The translations under genes and the position numbers were made by a program. Shown piece after piece: positions 5,182 through 13,614 of a DNA stretch of 13,614 nucleotides. Source of the stretch: Spirochaetota bacterium (GTDB taxonomy: Bacteria; Spirochaetota; UBA4802; UB4802); the NCBI GenBank assembly GCA_029548025.1, contig JAKPOE010000302.1:1-13614 (forward strand), read 5' to 3'. The first letter of the stretch is position 1. Each line of letters starts with the position of its first letter. The notes beneath the pieces were generated by a model. It saw only the letters and a list, made by a program, of their open reading frames with translations. It did no database searches and was not told the origin of the DNA.

Positions 5182-7338
5182 TTGAACTACACTATAATTA
5201 CTATCTGTGCAATTACTGTTATATTTGCTCTCTTTGTTGCCATCATTAATATAGTGAAAAGATATTCTTACGCAGTAAACCGCTTGTTTTCGCTTATTGC
5301 CATTCTGACAGCGGGTATGGTTTCATGTTTAATTATACCATATTTTATTCCTGATATTGACATTGTTCAACTGACGCGCTGGTATTTTGGTTTAATAATA
5401 ATTATTAACCAGGGCTTTTTTCATTATACACAAATTTTCCCTCGATGGGAAAAGAAAAGCCCTTTATGGATGATTATAACAACTGCTATACCAGGCTTTA
5501 TTACATTTGTACTTTGCGTGGCAACTGATACAATAATTACCCATGCATCATTTATTGAGTATTATTTCAACTTTAGTTATGGGGTATTGATTGAAGTATA
5601 TCTAGTTGTTTTTATTTTTTATATCATGGGTACTTTTTTTACATTATTTTATAAAGTGAGGCGATTAGAAAATACTTCATTTAGGTATCAATTGTTCTAT
5701 ATTTTTATGGGAAACCATTTTGGTGCATTGATCATTTTGATAACGTTTATAATTTTACCGTATGCTTTTAAAATATATGATTTTCACAGCCCTGGGATTG
5801 CATCCGCTGCCTTGATATTGTTACTGATAAATAATTATGCAATTTCAGATGAACGCTATCTTGATGTTAAGGAATTCTACTTTAAAATAGTTTTTTATTG
5901 TATAGTATTGGCTATGACGGTAATTCCATCATATTTTATTCTTGTATATAGTTATAGGTTTTTTTTGAGAGGTGGGCAGATTCCTGCCGTAGCTGTTGCT
6001 TTTATCAATGTTATATATTTATTTGTATTTACACGTTTTATCCAGCCATATCTGGAGAAATCCTTTAAACGAGAGTATGTACGTCTGGAAACACGTTTTA
6101 ATACATTTATTCAGGCATTATCTCAGGCAGAAGAATTTGAAGGGGATCCAGCATATTGGGATAAATTTTTTTCCACAACCATTGATAGTCTGGAAAATTT
6201 GTTTAATGTTAGTTCTGCATCACTTTTGATGTATAATGAGTCAGAAAAAGCATTTATTTTAAGCCACAGCATTGGTGAACAAACAAAAATTAAAAGAATA
6301 GTGTCTACCGATTCTATTGTGCAGTTATGTGAGATGGTCACAACAACAATCCATCAATCATTATTTTATACGGATGACACTATCAAAGCTTTTGATGATG
6401 TCCTTATATTGGTAAAGAGTAATAATATTGAAGTTATTCTTCCTATTTTTGACGCAAATGGAAAACTTGTAGCGATATTATTGGTGGGTCCTCATAAAAA
6501 AGGGCGCCCATATACCTATAATGAGATTCAATTCATGGAATTATACAGAGTGAAGTTTGGTAATGCTTTAGTCAATTCTTTGCAGATTGAAGATGTGAAA
6601 ACAAAGCAGGTTGCTGAACATGATCAATTAGTGGTTAATGCTATTAAAACTTCAATGCAACCCAAACAAATACCGTTTATCGATCATATCAGGATAAGTT
6701 CTATCTTGATGAATAATTCAAATCTGGGTGGTGAATTTTGCAATGCGCGAGTTTTACGCAAAAATTTGCTGGGATTTTTAATAGCTGATTGTTCATATAG
6801 TGGAGTAGATGCTGCTGTATTAGCTCTGGAGTTATATGGGGCTTTTGAATCGTGTTCACCTGTTTATGATGCTCCCGAGAAAATAATGCAGTTATTAAAC
6901 TGGGTTGTGTGTACCTCCAGATTTACTGATAGATATGCTACTGCATTCTGTTTCACATTTAATTCAGATGATCTATCGTTAAAATATCTCAATGCGGCAT
7001 TTAATCCTCTCATTCTCTATGAGATTCGTTCTGACAGCTTTTTAGAATTGGATACCAAAGGGATACCCATCGGGATTGAACGCGATTTTATTTATGAATC
7101 CAAAGAATATCGAGCAAATGGACCATGTATAGGCTGTATCTATTCCAATGGGATTGCCGGTGCTGTTAATGCTGACGGACAGACATATAGTATTGGCAGG
7201 ATAAAAGATTTAATCCGTCTGCATAATAGTGAAACCCCGGCTTTGATTATACGACGTATTTCATCTGATCTCAATGATTTTATAAGTAATACAGCATTAA
7301 AAGAAGATATCAGCATTGTGATTTTTCGTATTGAGTGA
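5182..7338 (+). CDS. Polytopic membrane GAF-SpoIIE (PPM) phosphatase-like sensor, atypical metal site
   Basis: This 718-residue protein has eight or nine hydrophobic spans within residues 5-288, resembling 7TM sensor modules of histidine kinases. A charged helical linker (about 290-318), a GAF-like domain (about 325-465) and a C-terminal SpoIIE/RsbU-type PPM phosphatase domain (about 480-718) follow. SpoIIE phosphatases remove phosphate from STAS anti-anti-sigma proteins. Key positions here: GGD is GGE (516-518), DVSGHG is D536-CSYSG, NAGHNP is NAAFNP (604-609), TDG is SNG (655-657), and the final acidic site is E708-D709-I. Two of the usual metal aspartates are therefore changed, so activity is doubtful. 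The TTG start has GGATGG (5169-5174) seven bases upstream; no ATG is nearby in frame. Its stop overlaps the DHH phosphoesterase start in GTGA. Fold assignment confident, catalysis uncertain. Confidence 0.85.
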   Translation: MNYTIITICAITVIFALFVAIINIVKRYSYAVNRLFSLIAILTAGMVSCLIIPYFIPDIDIVQLTRWYFGLIIIINQGFFHYTQIFPRWEKKSPLWMIITTAIPGFITFVLCVATDTIITHASFIEYYFNFSYGVLIEVYLVVFIFYIMGTFFTLFYKVRRLENTSFRYQLFYIFMGNHFGALIILITFIILPYAFKIYDFHSPGIASAALILLLINNYAISDERYLDVKEFYFKIVFYCIVLAMTVIPSYFILVYSYRFFLRGGQIPAVAVAFINVIYLFVFTRFIQPYLEKSFKREYVRLETRFNTFIQALSQAEEFEGDPAYWDKFFSTTIDSLENLFNVSSASLLMYNESEKAFILSHSIGEQTKIKRIVSTDSIVQLCEMVTTTIHQSLFYTDDTIKAFDDVLILVKSNNIEVILPIFDANGKLVAILLVGPHKKGRPYTYNEIQFMELYRVKFGNALVNSLQIEDVKTKQVAEHDQLVVNAIKTSMQPKQIPFIDHIRISSILMNNSNLGGEFCNARVLRKNLLGFLIADCSYSGVDAAVLALELYGAFESCSPVYDAPEKIMQLLNWVVCTSRFTDRYATAFCFTFNSDDLSLKYLNAAFNPLILYEIRSDSFLELDTKGIPIGIERDFIYESKEYRANGPCIGCIYSNGIAGAVNADGQTYSIGRIKDLIRLHNSETPALIIRRISSDLNDFISNTALKEDISIVIFRIE

Positions 7339-8477
7339 ATGCATATCGTTATTTTCGAAAATTTTATATGAACATTGATTTTAAAGAGTCAGCTCATAAA
7401 ATAATATCTATCCTTCAAGTGCAAAAACATATTGCGATTTTCATTAAAGGATCGCCTGACCCTGATGCAATAGCGTCTTCGTACTTTTTGTATTGTTTAT
7501 GTGATGCATTGCATGTCAAAGCAACGATGTTTGCTTTTATGCCTGCATCGTTACCATCCAATAGAGAAATTATATCTCTATTTTCTATTCCATTATATAT
7601 TGAAGATTCCATAAAGGCTATTAACCTGCAACGCTATTCAGGATATATTGTATGTGATTTTCAGACAGCTTTAATTGATGGAATAATAAATGCTATTCCC
7701 TGCCTTATCCATTTAGATCACCATGCACCGGTGGAGGATGATGTACCTGCTCATTTTCGTATTTTAACTGATGAAGTATCATCGACAAGCACCTTATGTG
7801 CTCTCATTATGCAATATATATCATGCTTTTCACAGGATATGATACACTTACTGGCAACGGTATTATATTTGGGAATAAAGACAGATTCTGATAATTTTAA
7901 TCATTTAAACAAATATGATGTAATGGCGATAGAATATTTAAAGCAGTTGTATATACCTTCAATGATTGAAAAAATTGAGAGTGTCCCGCTGTCACTGTAT
8001 TCTCAACGGTTACTACAACATGCAATGGCTAATGTGGTGATATATAAAGACTGGCTAATAGCAGGTGTTGGATTTGTTGAAGAGGAACATCGAGACACTA
8101 TTGCCATAATTGCCGATTACCTTTTGGAAAACAATCATGTTGAACTTGCAGTTGTTTATGGAGCTGTCTATCATAATAATCATACAAAATTAGATATTGA
8201 TGCATCGCTCAGAACAAAAAATGAAGATCTTGATTTAAATGAATTGATCAAAAATATAACAACCGATGGAGGAGGAAGAAAATATAAAGGAGCATTCCAG
8301 GTGCATATAGATTATTTTGTGTATTGCCCTGATCAGGAAAGGTTGTGGGATATTATTGCATTGACCACTCATCATATTCTAAAAAATATCAGAGATGGAA
8401 TTTATAAAATTACCATCCAGAACAAATTTAAAAAATTAAAAAAGACATTGAAAAAATTATTCATTAAAGAAAAGTAG
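7335..8477 (+). CDS. DHH-family phosphoesterase (NrnA/PDE-like, DHH-DHHA1)
   Basis: This 380-residue cytoplasmic protein has the DHH-DHHA1 layout of NrnA-like enzymes, which cleave short oligoribonucleotides, pAp or linear cyclic-dinucleotide products using Mn2+. Visible motifs: PDPDAIAS (41-48, motif I aspartates D42 and D44), D108 (motif II), the signature LDHHAP (127-132), and KTDSDNF (182-188, motif IV). In the C-terminal DHHA1 domain the GGGH motif is GGGRKYKGAF (312-321). The motif I His three residues before PD is Lys38, and the GGGH His is Arg315, so substrate range or activity may differ from NrnA. A Lys-rich tail (from about 358) is extra. The GTG at 7335 overlaps the preceding stop (GTGA), implying translational coupling. 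ATG at 7368 (Met12) is an alternative start. The stop lies three bases from the convergent barrel gene. Confidence 0.87.
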   Translation: MNAYRYFRKFYMNIDFKESAHKIISILQVQKHIAIFIKGSPDPDAIASSYFLYCLCDALHVKATMFAFMPASLPSNREIISLFSIPLYIEDSIKAINLQRYSGYIVCDFQTALIDGIINAIPCLIHLDHHAPVEDDVPAHFRILTDEVSSTSTLCALIMQYISCFSQDMIHLLATVLYLGIKTDSDNFNHLNKYDVMAIEYLKQLYIPSMIEKIESVPLSLYSQRLLQHAMANVVIYKDWLIAGVGFVEEEHRDTIAIIADYLLENNHVELAVVYGAVYHNNHTKLDIDASLRTKNEDLDLNELIKNITTDGGGRKYKGAFQVHIDYFVYCPDQERLWDIIALTTHHILKNIRDGIYKITIQNKFKKLKKTLKKLFIKEK

Positions 8478-8480
8478 ATT

Positions 8481-11400
8481 TTAAAATAACAGGCTAAATT
8501 GGAATCCTAATTCGTAAGAAACAATTTCACGGTTTATTGAGTTTGTTTCCCGGTTTCTGAAACGTTCCAGTATACCACGAGCTATAATTGATCCCTGAAT
8601 GTTCTTGTGGACATTTACAGTGAGATTGGATGAAATACTATAAAGATCATAGGGTTCCGGCGAAGTGTAAAAGGTATAGTTATACCGATTAAGGGCCATG
8701 TAGTATTCAATGCGAAAAATGGGCATTGCAGTAAGCGTATACCAATGTTTAAAAAAATCATAAATAAATTGTACATCGGTTTCATAGATAGTTGAGAATG
8801 TATAACCTTCGTCAATATTGGTAAAGTCAGGCTGAACTGTCATGTTCTCAAAGTAAATGGTATCATCATTATCTCGCTTCCTATCATCAATCGGGATAAA
8901 TTCGTACCACTTTTGTGTGCGGTAGCTTATGCCAAATTTAACAGCAACACTTGATCTGTCCCATTTAAAAGTTGTCCCTATGGTTGGGGTATGTTCATCC
9001 TGTACAATATTTGAGGTAATACGCAGATATTTATTAAACTGATATTCCAGTAGCAGTATTGCAGAATGGTATGGTAAATCAGGTTTATTTGGTCTGAAGA
9101 ATCCAAAAGAAAAAATCTTCATGAGATCACATGAAACAGATGAAACAATGCTGTAGGTTACAACCTGTTGAGCAGGGGTATTGATACCATTTCTGTCTGA
9201 AACTGAATTGACACTTGAGTTTAAAAAAAGTATAAGGGGCGACAGTTCCCAGTTAATGGAAAATGCTGCATTATCAAGGAGTCTGAAGTAATTATTGTAA
9301 TCTGCAAAATGCACTCCCCCGATAGCAGGTTGAGTGTTCATGGTATAGGTTACGTAGTCGCGGCTATTTGCATAATTAGACCTCCCTTTAAAAAAGTACC
9401 ATGGAGGGTAGCTGATAACATTACATATCTCATTTGCGGTTGCACTGGTAAACCGTTTAACACCATATCGCTCATTATAAAAATTGGTAGATTCACCTTC
9501 ATAGGGAACGTTTATTTCATTAATAGTTCCGGAACGCGTGTAGGTAAACATGCAACCTTTAATTGATGGGAAGATTTTACTAAAGTTTATAGGTAATGAC
9601 AGGGTGTTCATAATAAATCCATAGGTGGAATGCGAGCGATTGAATCCATAATCATACCATATTTCTGATGGCAAAAAATCTTTAAATTGATTCTCAAAAT
9701 ATGAAAATTCATAAGAAACGGATGGGTTAATGAATTGATAACGCTGGAGCCCAATGGTAAGTGAACTTTTTTTTAATCGCTCTGTAAAACGAATAGTATC
9801 ATCATAGTAAAAAGGTGGATGAAAATTTGAGTTAATCTCGTGATATATTACAGGATTGATATCTGAAACAGTGCCTCTATAGGTAACAAATTCTTCTGAT
9901 AGTACCTGGATACCGGGAGAAATATACAAATGGGGAAATTGATACTGTATGGATACATTGCATGATTGGCGTTGTTTTTTTTGATTGCTAAAGCCGTTGA
10001 ATATAGATTCACTGTTTTCCTTATAAGTATCATCCTTAAACGATGTATCAAGCAACAACCTATATGATAGATCACCCCCCAATATATTGTTCAGGGTTTG
10101 TTGCAATCCAATGATAGCCTGATGTGTTATTTTATTACTACTGATATCATATGAATTGGCTGATTGTTTATATTCTTGCTGGTTATCAAATTGTTCGTAA
10201 TTATACATCATGTCAATCTGTGGAATCCTTTTATCAGGAGGAATCAGGGTTGAGATGAAATGTAGCTGGTTTATTGATGTTGTACCTCGTCTTGTTGGTA
10301 TAACATTTTCATTCAGGCTATCAGTTTGTGTTTGCTCCTGCAGGTAATCTATAGAGGTGTGCCAGTAGGGAAGTATGTTACACGAAAAAACAGCTTGGCT
10401 ATAATCTTCCGAAATGTCATTATATGGCTGTCCAATGGTATAGAAATCATTGCCATGTCCTTTTTTTACATATTCAATCATGATATCAGAAAGTACCGGG
10501 GTCCCTTCCTGGGTTGTAATTAAAGGCTTTGTTATCTTTATTGTTCCTTCATACCAGTGCGCTGTATCTTCTATGGTGATAGGGTCACTTGCGTAGATAT
10601 CATCAAGCCAGAATTCACCACTGGTATTGGTATTATGTACTGTTACACTGATAGCAATAATCCTTTTTAAATCAGGGGATCCTTCCTTTTTTATGAATTG
10701 TGCATTGGTTATTTCACCCTGGAGCGATAAAACAATATCTTCCCATGCATGAACAAATTGCGGGGTATAAGCATACTCTATATAATCATTATCCGAGGAA
10801 AGTAACTTGAAGTGAATACTATCACCACTGGTATAATTTCTAAAGTTACTCCAGCAGTGAATATATTTATAAAATCGAATATCCATTGGTTTGTAAAATT
10901 TTCGGATTAAAGTGGTTGAGTTTATGCTATTGTATGAAACTTTTAAGGCGGATTCTATTGTTTTTTGTATCTCTTTCTTTGTTTTATCGCCATACAGACT
11001 GGTGTATACATTGTTTTTTTGGAGTGCAAATGATTCTGCGGCATATTCGCTGTCATTGTATGAATCAATCAGGGTAATGGAAGCTTTGTTAGTATCGCCG
11101 GGAGTTGTGCCATCGATCTCAGTAATCTGCCAGTGCATGGTGACAAAGCGGACGGAATCAATAAGGATGGTCCCGGTACTGGCAGTATCATGGTTCAAGA
11201 GTAAACGTATTGAGTATATCTTTTTTAAAATATCCTCAAATGCTTCAGCAGATGAGGTATATTGAGAAGGGTTACTTTTGTTAATATAAATCCTTATCTT
11301 CTGCCATGTTGTGTTAGAGCAGTCAATTGAGATTGGAGTCAATAAACCAGGGATACGTATATACTGCTCTGCAGTATCAAGCATACCATTGTTGTTGAGA

Positions 11401-13614
11401 TCTTCGGTATTCAACACGCCGTCCCCTATAGTTATTGACGATAGTCCTGGCCCTGAGCCAACCACTGTTGGGAAAGTATTATTAAATATATAGCCAACAT
11501 CTTCAGAGGTGCTTTTGTTTGGATCATAGTCTAAATAGCCATTTCTATTGGTATCCTCAGTGTCAAAAATACCATCGCCGTCAGAATCTTCGTTTATTGT
11601 TCCTATGTCCAGATATAGGTTAACGGTTCCTGTGCCGCCAGTACTTCTGTACCATATCTCACAATATTCCAGATTGGAAAGATCCGCTGGTACCACAGCT
11701 AATTTTTGTGTTACAATTGAAATATAGTCACCTGAACTGAAATCGAAGTTTAATGCCAGTGAACGCTGGGAATTTTCGGATTGTATGGAATCTGCAATGT
11801 GACCGGTTGCCACATTATATGGTCCTGGTTTTTTAGAGTAGGGAATGTTTATTGGTGTAAAGTGCAATCCATACAGTGTTTCGGGGTTGTTGATATCACG
11901 GTAAAACTTATAATAGATACGCGCACGCATGTTTTGTGAAATACTGTCGGGCAGTGAACCTAAGATCCAATCCTTTTCTGACATGGATAGTGTAAGCCCG
12001 GAAAAAATTGATTCAAAATCATCTATCAAACCTTTGCCAAATGTATTGATACTGTGGTAACTTTTTGCATATTCAACGTATCCTCTAAATGAAACTGGAA
12101 TAGTTACATTACTATTGCTCATTTTTGTAGCAAAGCTTGAGATGTCGTGTTGCGTTAAATCAATAGTGCTATCGGCTTCAACAACAGTAGTTTGCGTGGG
12201 TTCATTTCCTATAACGGGAATGGTTGAAGCACTTCCCTGCGTAGTATAAAGAATTGTTCCGCCAACACTAATATTCTTGTTTAAAGCATAGTCAGCTCGG
12301 ACACCTCCCATAAATTCTTGAGACTGTCCTTCAAATGGGAGGTATTGGTAGCTTATCTCAATGTCTGTGTCTTGTGTAATAACAGGATTGCCTGGATTGG
12401 TAAATTGGAAAAATCCGGATGTTGGATCCACTGAATAGAGACTTTCAGCTAATTGTACACCATTAATCTTGACACGGACAGTATCGGGGATAATATTGAT
12501 ATGTTTTAGCTGAAAACCCCGTGATTGACTGTATCCAGAGATGCCAATTTTGAATTGTGATACCGTATAAGCAGTAGAACTTTGTGTTTCTGAATAAATT
12601 ACCTTTTGTGACTGTATTGATAATAGTTGCTTAAAAGGTTCACGAAGCTTAAATTGTATAATTCCTGTATTGTAATCAATAATAATCCCACCCAACCTTT
12701 CAACATCTGTCTTTGACATGGGAAAAAGATTATTAAAGAAGGATAATTTTGTATCGTCGCTCCTCAGTTGCTGTAATCCAGTAGCATACATGCCTCTGAT
12801 TTCATAGATGTCATAGTTTAGCATCCCATCGTTGTTACTATCCTCACCACTATCAAGTACTCCGTTATAGTTGAGGTCTTCATGGAGTGATGAAGCATAT
12901 TTTAAAAATACACAAATTTTTCCGGAGAATTGTGGATGGCTTGTAATGGCTGAAGGGTCTGATGTCTGGGTTGTTCCGTTTCTGGTGTACACTGCAAAAA
13001 GTTTTGCTTGTGATTTTAGATTCTTGAGGAGGGTGATTGTACCGGTGGCAAAATTAATGGTGAAATCACTACCCTGCTGTAGCTTTTTAAAATATCCCAA
13101 TACTATTGATGTATCGTTCCATTTGTAAATTGCCATCAATCCGGTTTTATTTTCAGATGATGCCTCATCAGCATAAAGCTCAAAACCGGAACTATCTATC
13201 CCAACACTATACGGAGAATAGGTTGCCGGTGACGGAGGATTTGAATTCCATGTTATAGTAGAATAAGGATTGGCTGGAGGGGCATCTGCATTATCAAATC
13301 GCTTGAAGGGTTCTAATTGATAGTATGTTCCCTTGGTGTATTGATATTCCTGCAATAAGACACTTGTATTGGAGTAATTGCCCTTAAATCGTTCAATCTC
13401 ACTTACCCCTTTGGAAACAGAACCAAATGCCTTGAGTTTAAGGTCACCTTTTTTTATGGTAAAATCAATGCCGACACCTTTTGAAGTTGTGTCATCATAT
13501 ACTGCGTATTTAGAGTTGTTAACCTTAATATTGATATCGCCAGCATTAATTTCACGTATTACTTCATCATCATTCACTGCCTTGTATTGTAAAACATAGG
13601 TATTATTTTGCTGT
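8481..13614 (-). CDS. SprA-family giant outer-membrane beta-barrel (5' end outside window)
   Basis: SprA (Sov) is the outer-membrane translocon of the type IX secretion system. The frame is open to the right edge: 12 more codons precede the first in-window ATG (13577), which is counted here as residue 1, giving 1,698 residues; SprA proteins reach about 2,400. SprA-like marks in order: repeated DFTINFATGTITL-type elements (171-183, 300-309, 381-392), VRVKINGVQL (367-376), ISYQYLPF (408-415), VGGTIL (438-443), GNEPT (457-461), LIDDFES (517-523, SprA has IDDFEG), SLP (541-543), DIGTINED (657-664) and WLDDI (990-994). Residues after about 1010 are alternating strands with aromatic ends, and the last residue is Phe, as in BAM-assembled barrels. 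Three aspartate/asparagine-rich calcium-type loops occur at 234-256, 664-685 and 719-736. No other type IX genes are visible. It converges on the DHH gene. Confidence 0.8.
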   Translation of the reverse strand, partial: QQNNTYVLQYKAVNDDEVIREINAGDINIKVNNSKYAVYDDTTSKGVGIDFTIKKGDLKLKAFGSVSKGVSEIERFKGNYSNTSVLLQEYQYTKGTYYQLEPFKRFDNADAPPANPYSTITWNSNPPSPATYSPYSVGIDSSGFELYADEASSENKTGLMAIYKWNDTSIVLGYFKKLQQGSDFTINFATGTITLLKNLKSQAKLFAVYTRNGTTQTSDPSAITSHPQFSGKICVFLKYASSLHEDLNYNGVLDSGEDSNNDGMLNYDIYEIRGMYATGLQQLRSDDTKLSFFNNLFPMSKTDVERLGGIIIDYNTGIIQFKLREPFKQLLSIQSQKVIYSETQSSTAYTVSQFKIGISGYSQSRGFQLKHINIIPDTVRVKINGVQLAESLYSVDPTSGFFQFTNPGNPVITQDTDIEISYQYLPFEGQSQEFMGGVRADYALNKNISVGGTILYTTQGSASTIPVIGNEPTQTTVVEADSTIDLTQHDISSFATKMSNSNVTIPVSFRGYVEYAKSYHSINTFGKGLIDDFESIFSGLTLSMSEKDWILGSLPDSISQNMRARIYYKFYRDINNPETLYGLHFTPINIPYSKKPGPYNVATGHIADSIQSENSQRSLALNFDFSSGDYISIVTQKLAVVPADLSNLEYCEIWYRSTGGTGTVNLYLDIGTINEDSDGDGIFDTEDTNRNGYLDYDPNKSTSEDVGYIFNNTFPTVVGSGPGLSSITIGDGVLNTEDLNNNGMLDTAEQYIRIPGLLTPISIDCSNTTWQKIRIYINKSNPSQYTSSAEAFEDILKKIYSIRLLLNHDTASTGTILIDSVRFVTMHWQITEIDGTTPGDTNKASITLIDSYNDSEYAAESFALQKNNVYTSLYGDKTKKEIQKTIESALKVSYNSINSTTLIRKFYKPMDIRFYKYIHCWSNFRNYTSGDSIHFKLLSSDNDYIEYAYTPQFVHAWEDIVLSLQGEITNAQFIKKEGSPDLKRIIAISVTVHNTNTSGEFWLDDIYASDPITIEDTAHWYEGTIKITKPLITTQEGTPVLSDIMIEYVKKGHGNDFYTIGQPYNDISEDYSQAVFSCNILPYWHTSIDYLQEQTQTDSLNENVIPTRRGTTSINQLHFISTLIPPDKRIPQIDMMYNYEQFDNQQEYKQSANSYDISSNKITHQAIIGLQQTLNNILGGDLSYRLLLDTSFKDDTYKENSESIFNGFSNQKKQRQSCNVSIQYQFPHLYISPGIQVLSEEFVTYRGTVSDINPVIYHEINSNFHPPFYYDDTIRFTERLKKSSLTIGLQRYQFINPSVSYEFSYFENQFKDFLPSEIWYDYGFNRSHSTYGFIMNTLSLPINFSKIFPSIKGCMFTYTRSGTINEINVPYEGESTNFYNERYGVKRFTSATANEICNVISYPPWYFFKGRSNYANSRDYVTYTMNTQPAIGGVHFADYNNYFRLLDNAAFSINWELSPLILFLNSSVNSVSDRNGINTPAQQVVTYSIVSSVSCDLMKIFSFGFFRPNKPDLPYHSAILLLEYQFNKYLRITSNIVQDEHTPTIGTTFKWDRSSVAVKFGISYRTQKWYEFIPIDDRKRDNDDTIYFENMTVQPDFTNIDEGYTFSTIYETDVQFIYDFFKHWYTLTAMPIFRIEYYMALNRYNYTFYTSPEPYDLYSISSNLTVNVHKNIQGSIIARGILERFRNRETNSINREIVSYELGFQFSLLF

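Noticed and set aside
10912..11265. Plus-strand open frame of 117 codons inside the barrel gene
   Set aside because: Antisense to the SprA-like frame, which is uninterrupted for more than 5 kb; no domain seen.
1..13614. CRISPR array, insertion sequence, tRNA or rRNA gene
   Set aside because: No regularly spaced repeats, no transposase frame with terminal repeats, and no tRNA cloverleaf or rRNA sequence was recognised on either strand.

Overview
This is an AT-rich window (roughly 35-40% G+C by eye) from a diderm bacterium, because the right-hand third encodes a huge outer-membrane beta-barrel protein ending in a terminal Phe. A nickel chaperone (HypA) suggests hydrogenase metabolism and probably an anaerobic lifestyle. 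A SprA-family barrel points to the Bacteroidota/FCB lineages or relatives. The mix of VWA-FHA, GAF-SpoIIE and B12-type radical SAM proteins would also fit Spirochaetota. I cannot fix the phylum from sequence alone.

Layout, left to right. (1) The 3' part of hypA (1-313) is followed by about 400 bases without a convincing gene (314-715), which hold a 9-bp inverted repeat. (2) A two-gene plus-strand unit follows: a membrane protein with an extracytoplasmic VWA domain and a cytoplasmic FHA domain (716-2167), then four bases later a radical SAM enzyme with a B12-binding-like N-terminal domain (2172-3686). (3) A solitary DNA methyltransferase lies on the minus strand (3707-4390). It shares a divergent intergenic region with the next unit. 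(4) A plus-strand signalling cluster comprises an ECF-type sigma factor (4537-5085), a polytopic membrane GAF-SpoIIE/PPM phosphatase-like protein (5182-7338), and a DHH-family phosphoesterase that overlaps it by four bases (7335-8477). (5) Convergent with that cluster, and separated by only three bases, is a gene of more than 5.1 kb for a SprA-like outer-membrane translocon-type barrel (8481 to the window end, open at its 5' end).

How the genes may work together (inference). The sigma factor, the sensor phosphatase-like protein and the nucleotide phosphodiesterase look like a small transcription-signalling module. In Bacteroidota the type IX secretion system, whose translocon is SprA/Sov, is controlled by an ECF sigma factor (SigP) and the oligonucleotide phosphodiesterase PorX. 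The module beside a SprA homologue here is a suggestive but unproven parallel. Two members carry substitutions at positions normally used for metal binding: the PPM domain has Asp-to-Glu and Asp-to-Asn changes, and the DHH protein lacks the motif I His and has Arg in its GGGH motif. They may therefore be sensors or atypical enzymes rather than standard ones. The VWA-FHA/radical SAM pair is a second, unrelated-looking unit of unknown function.
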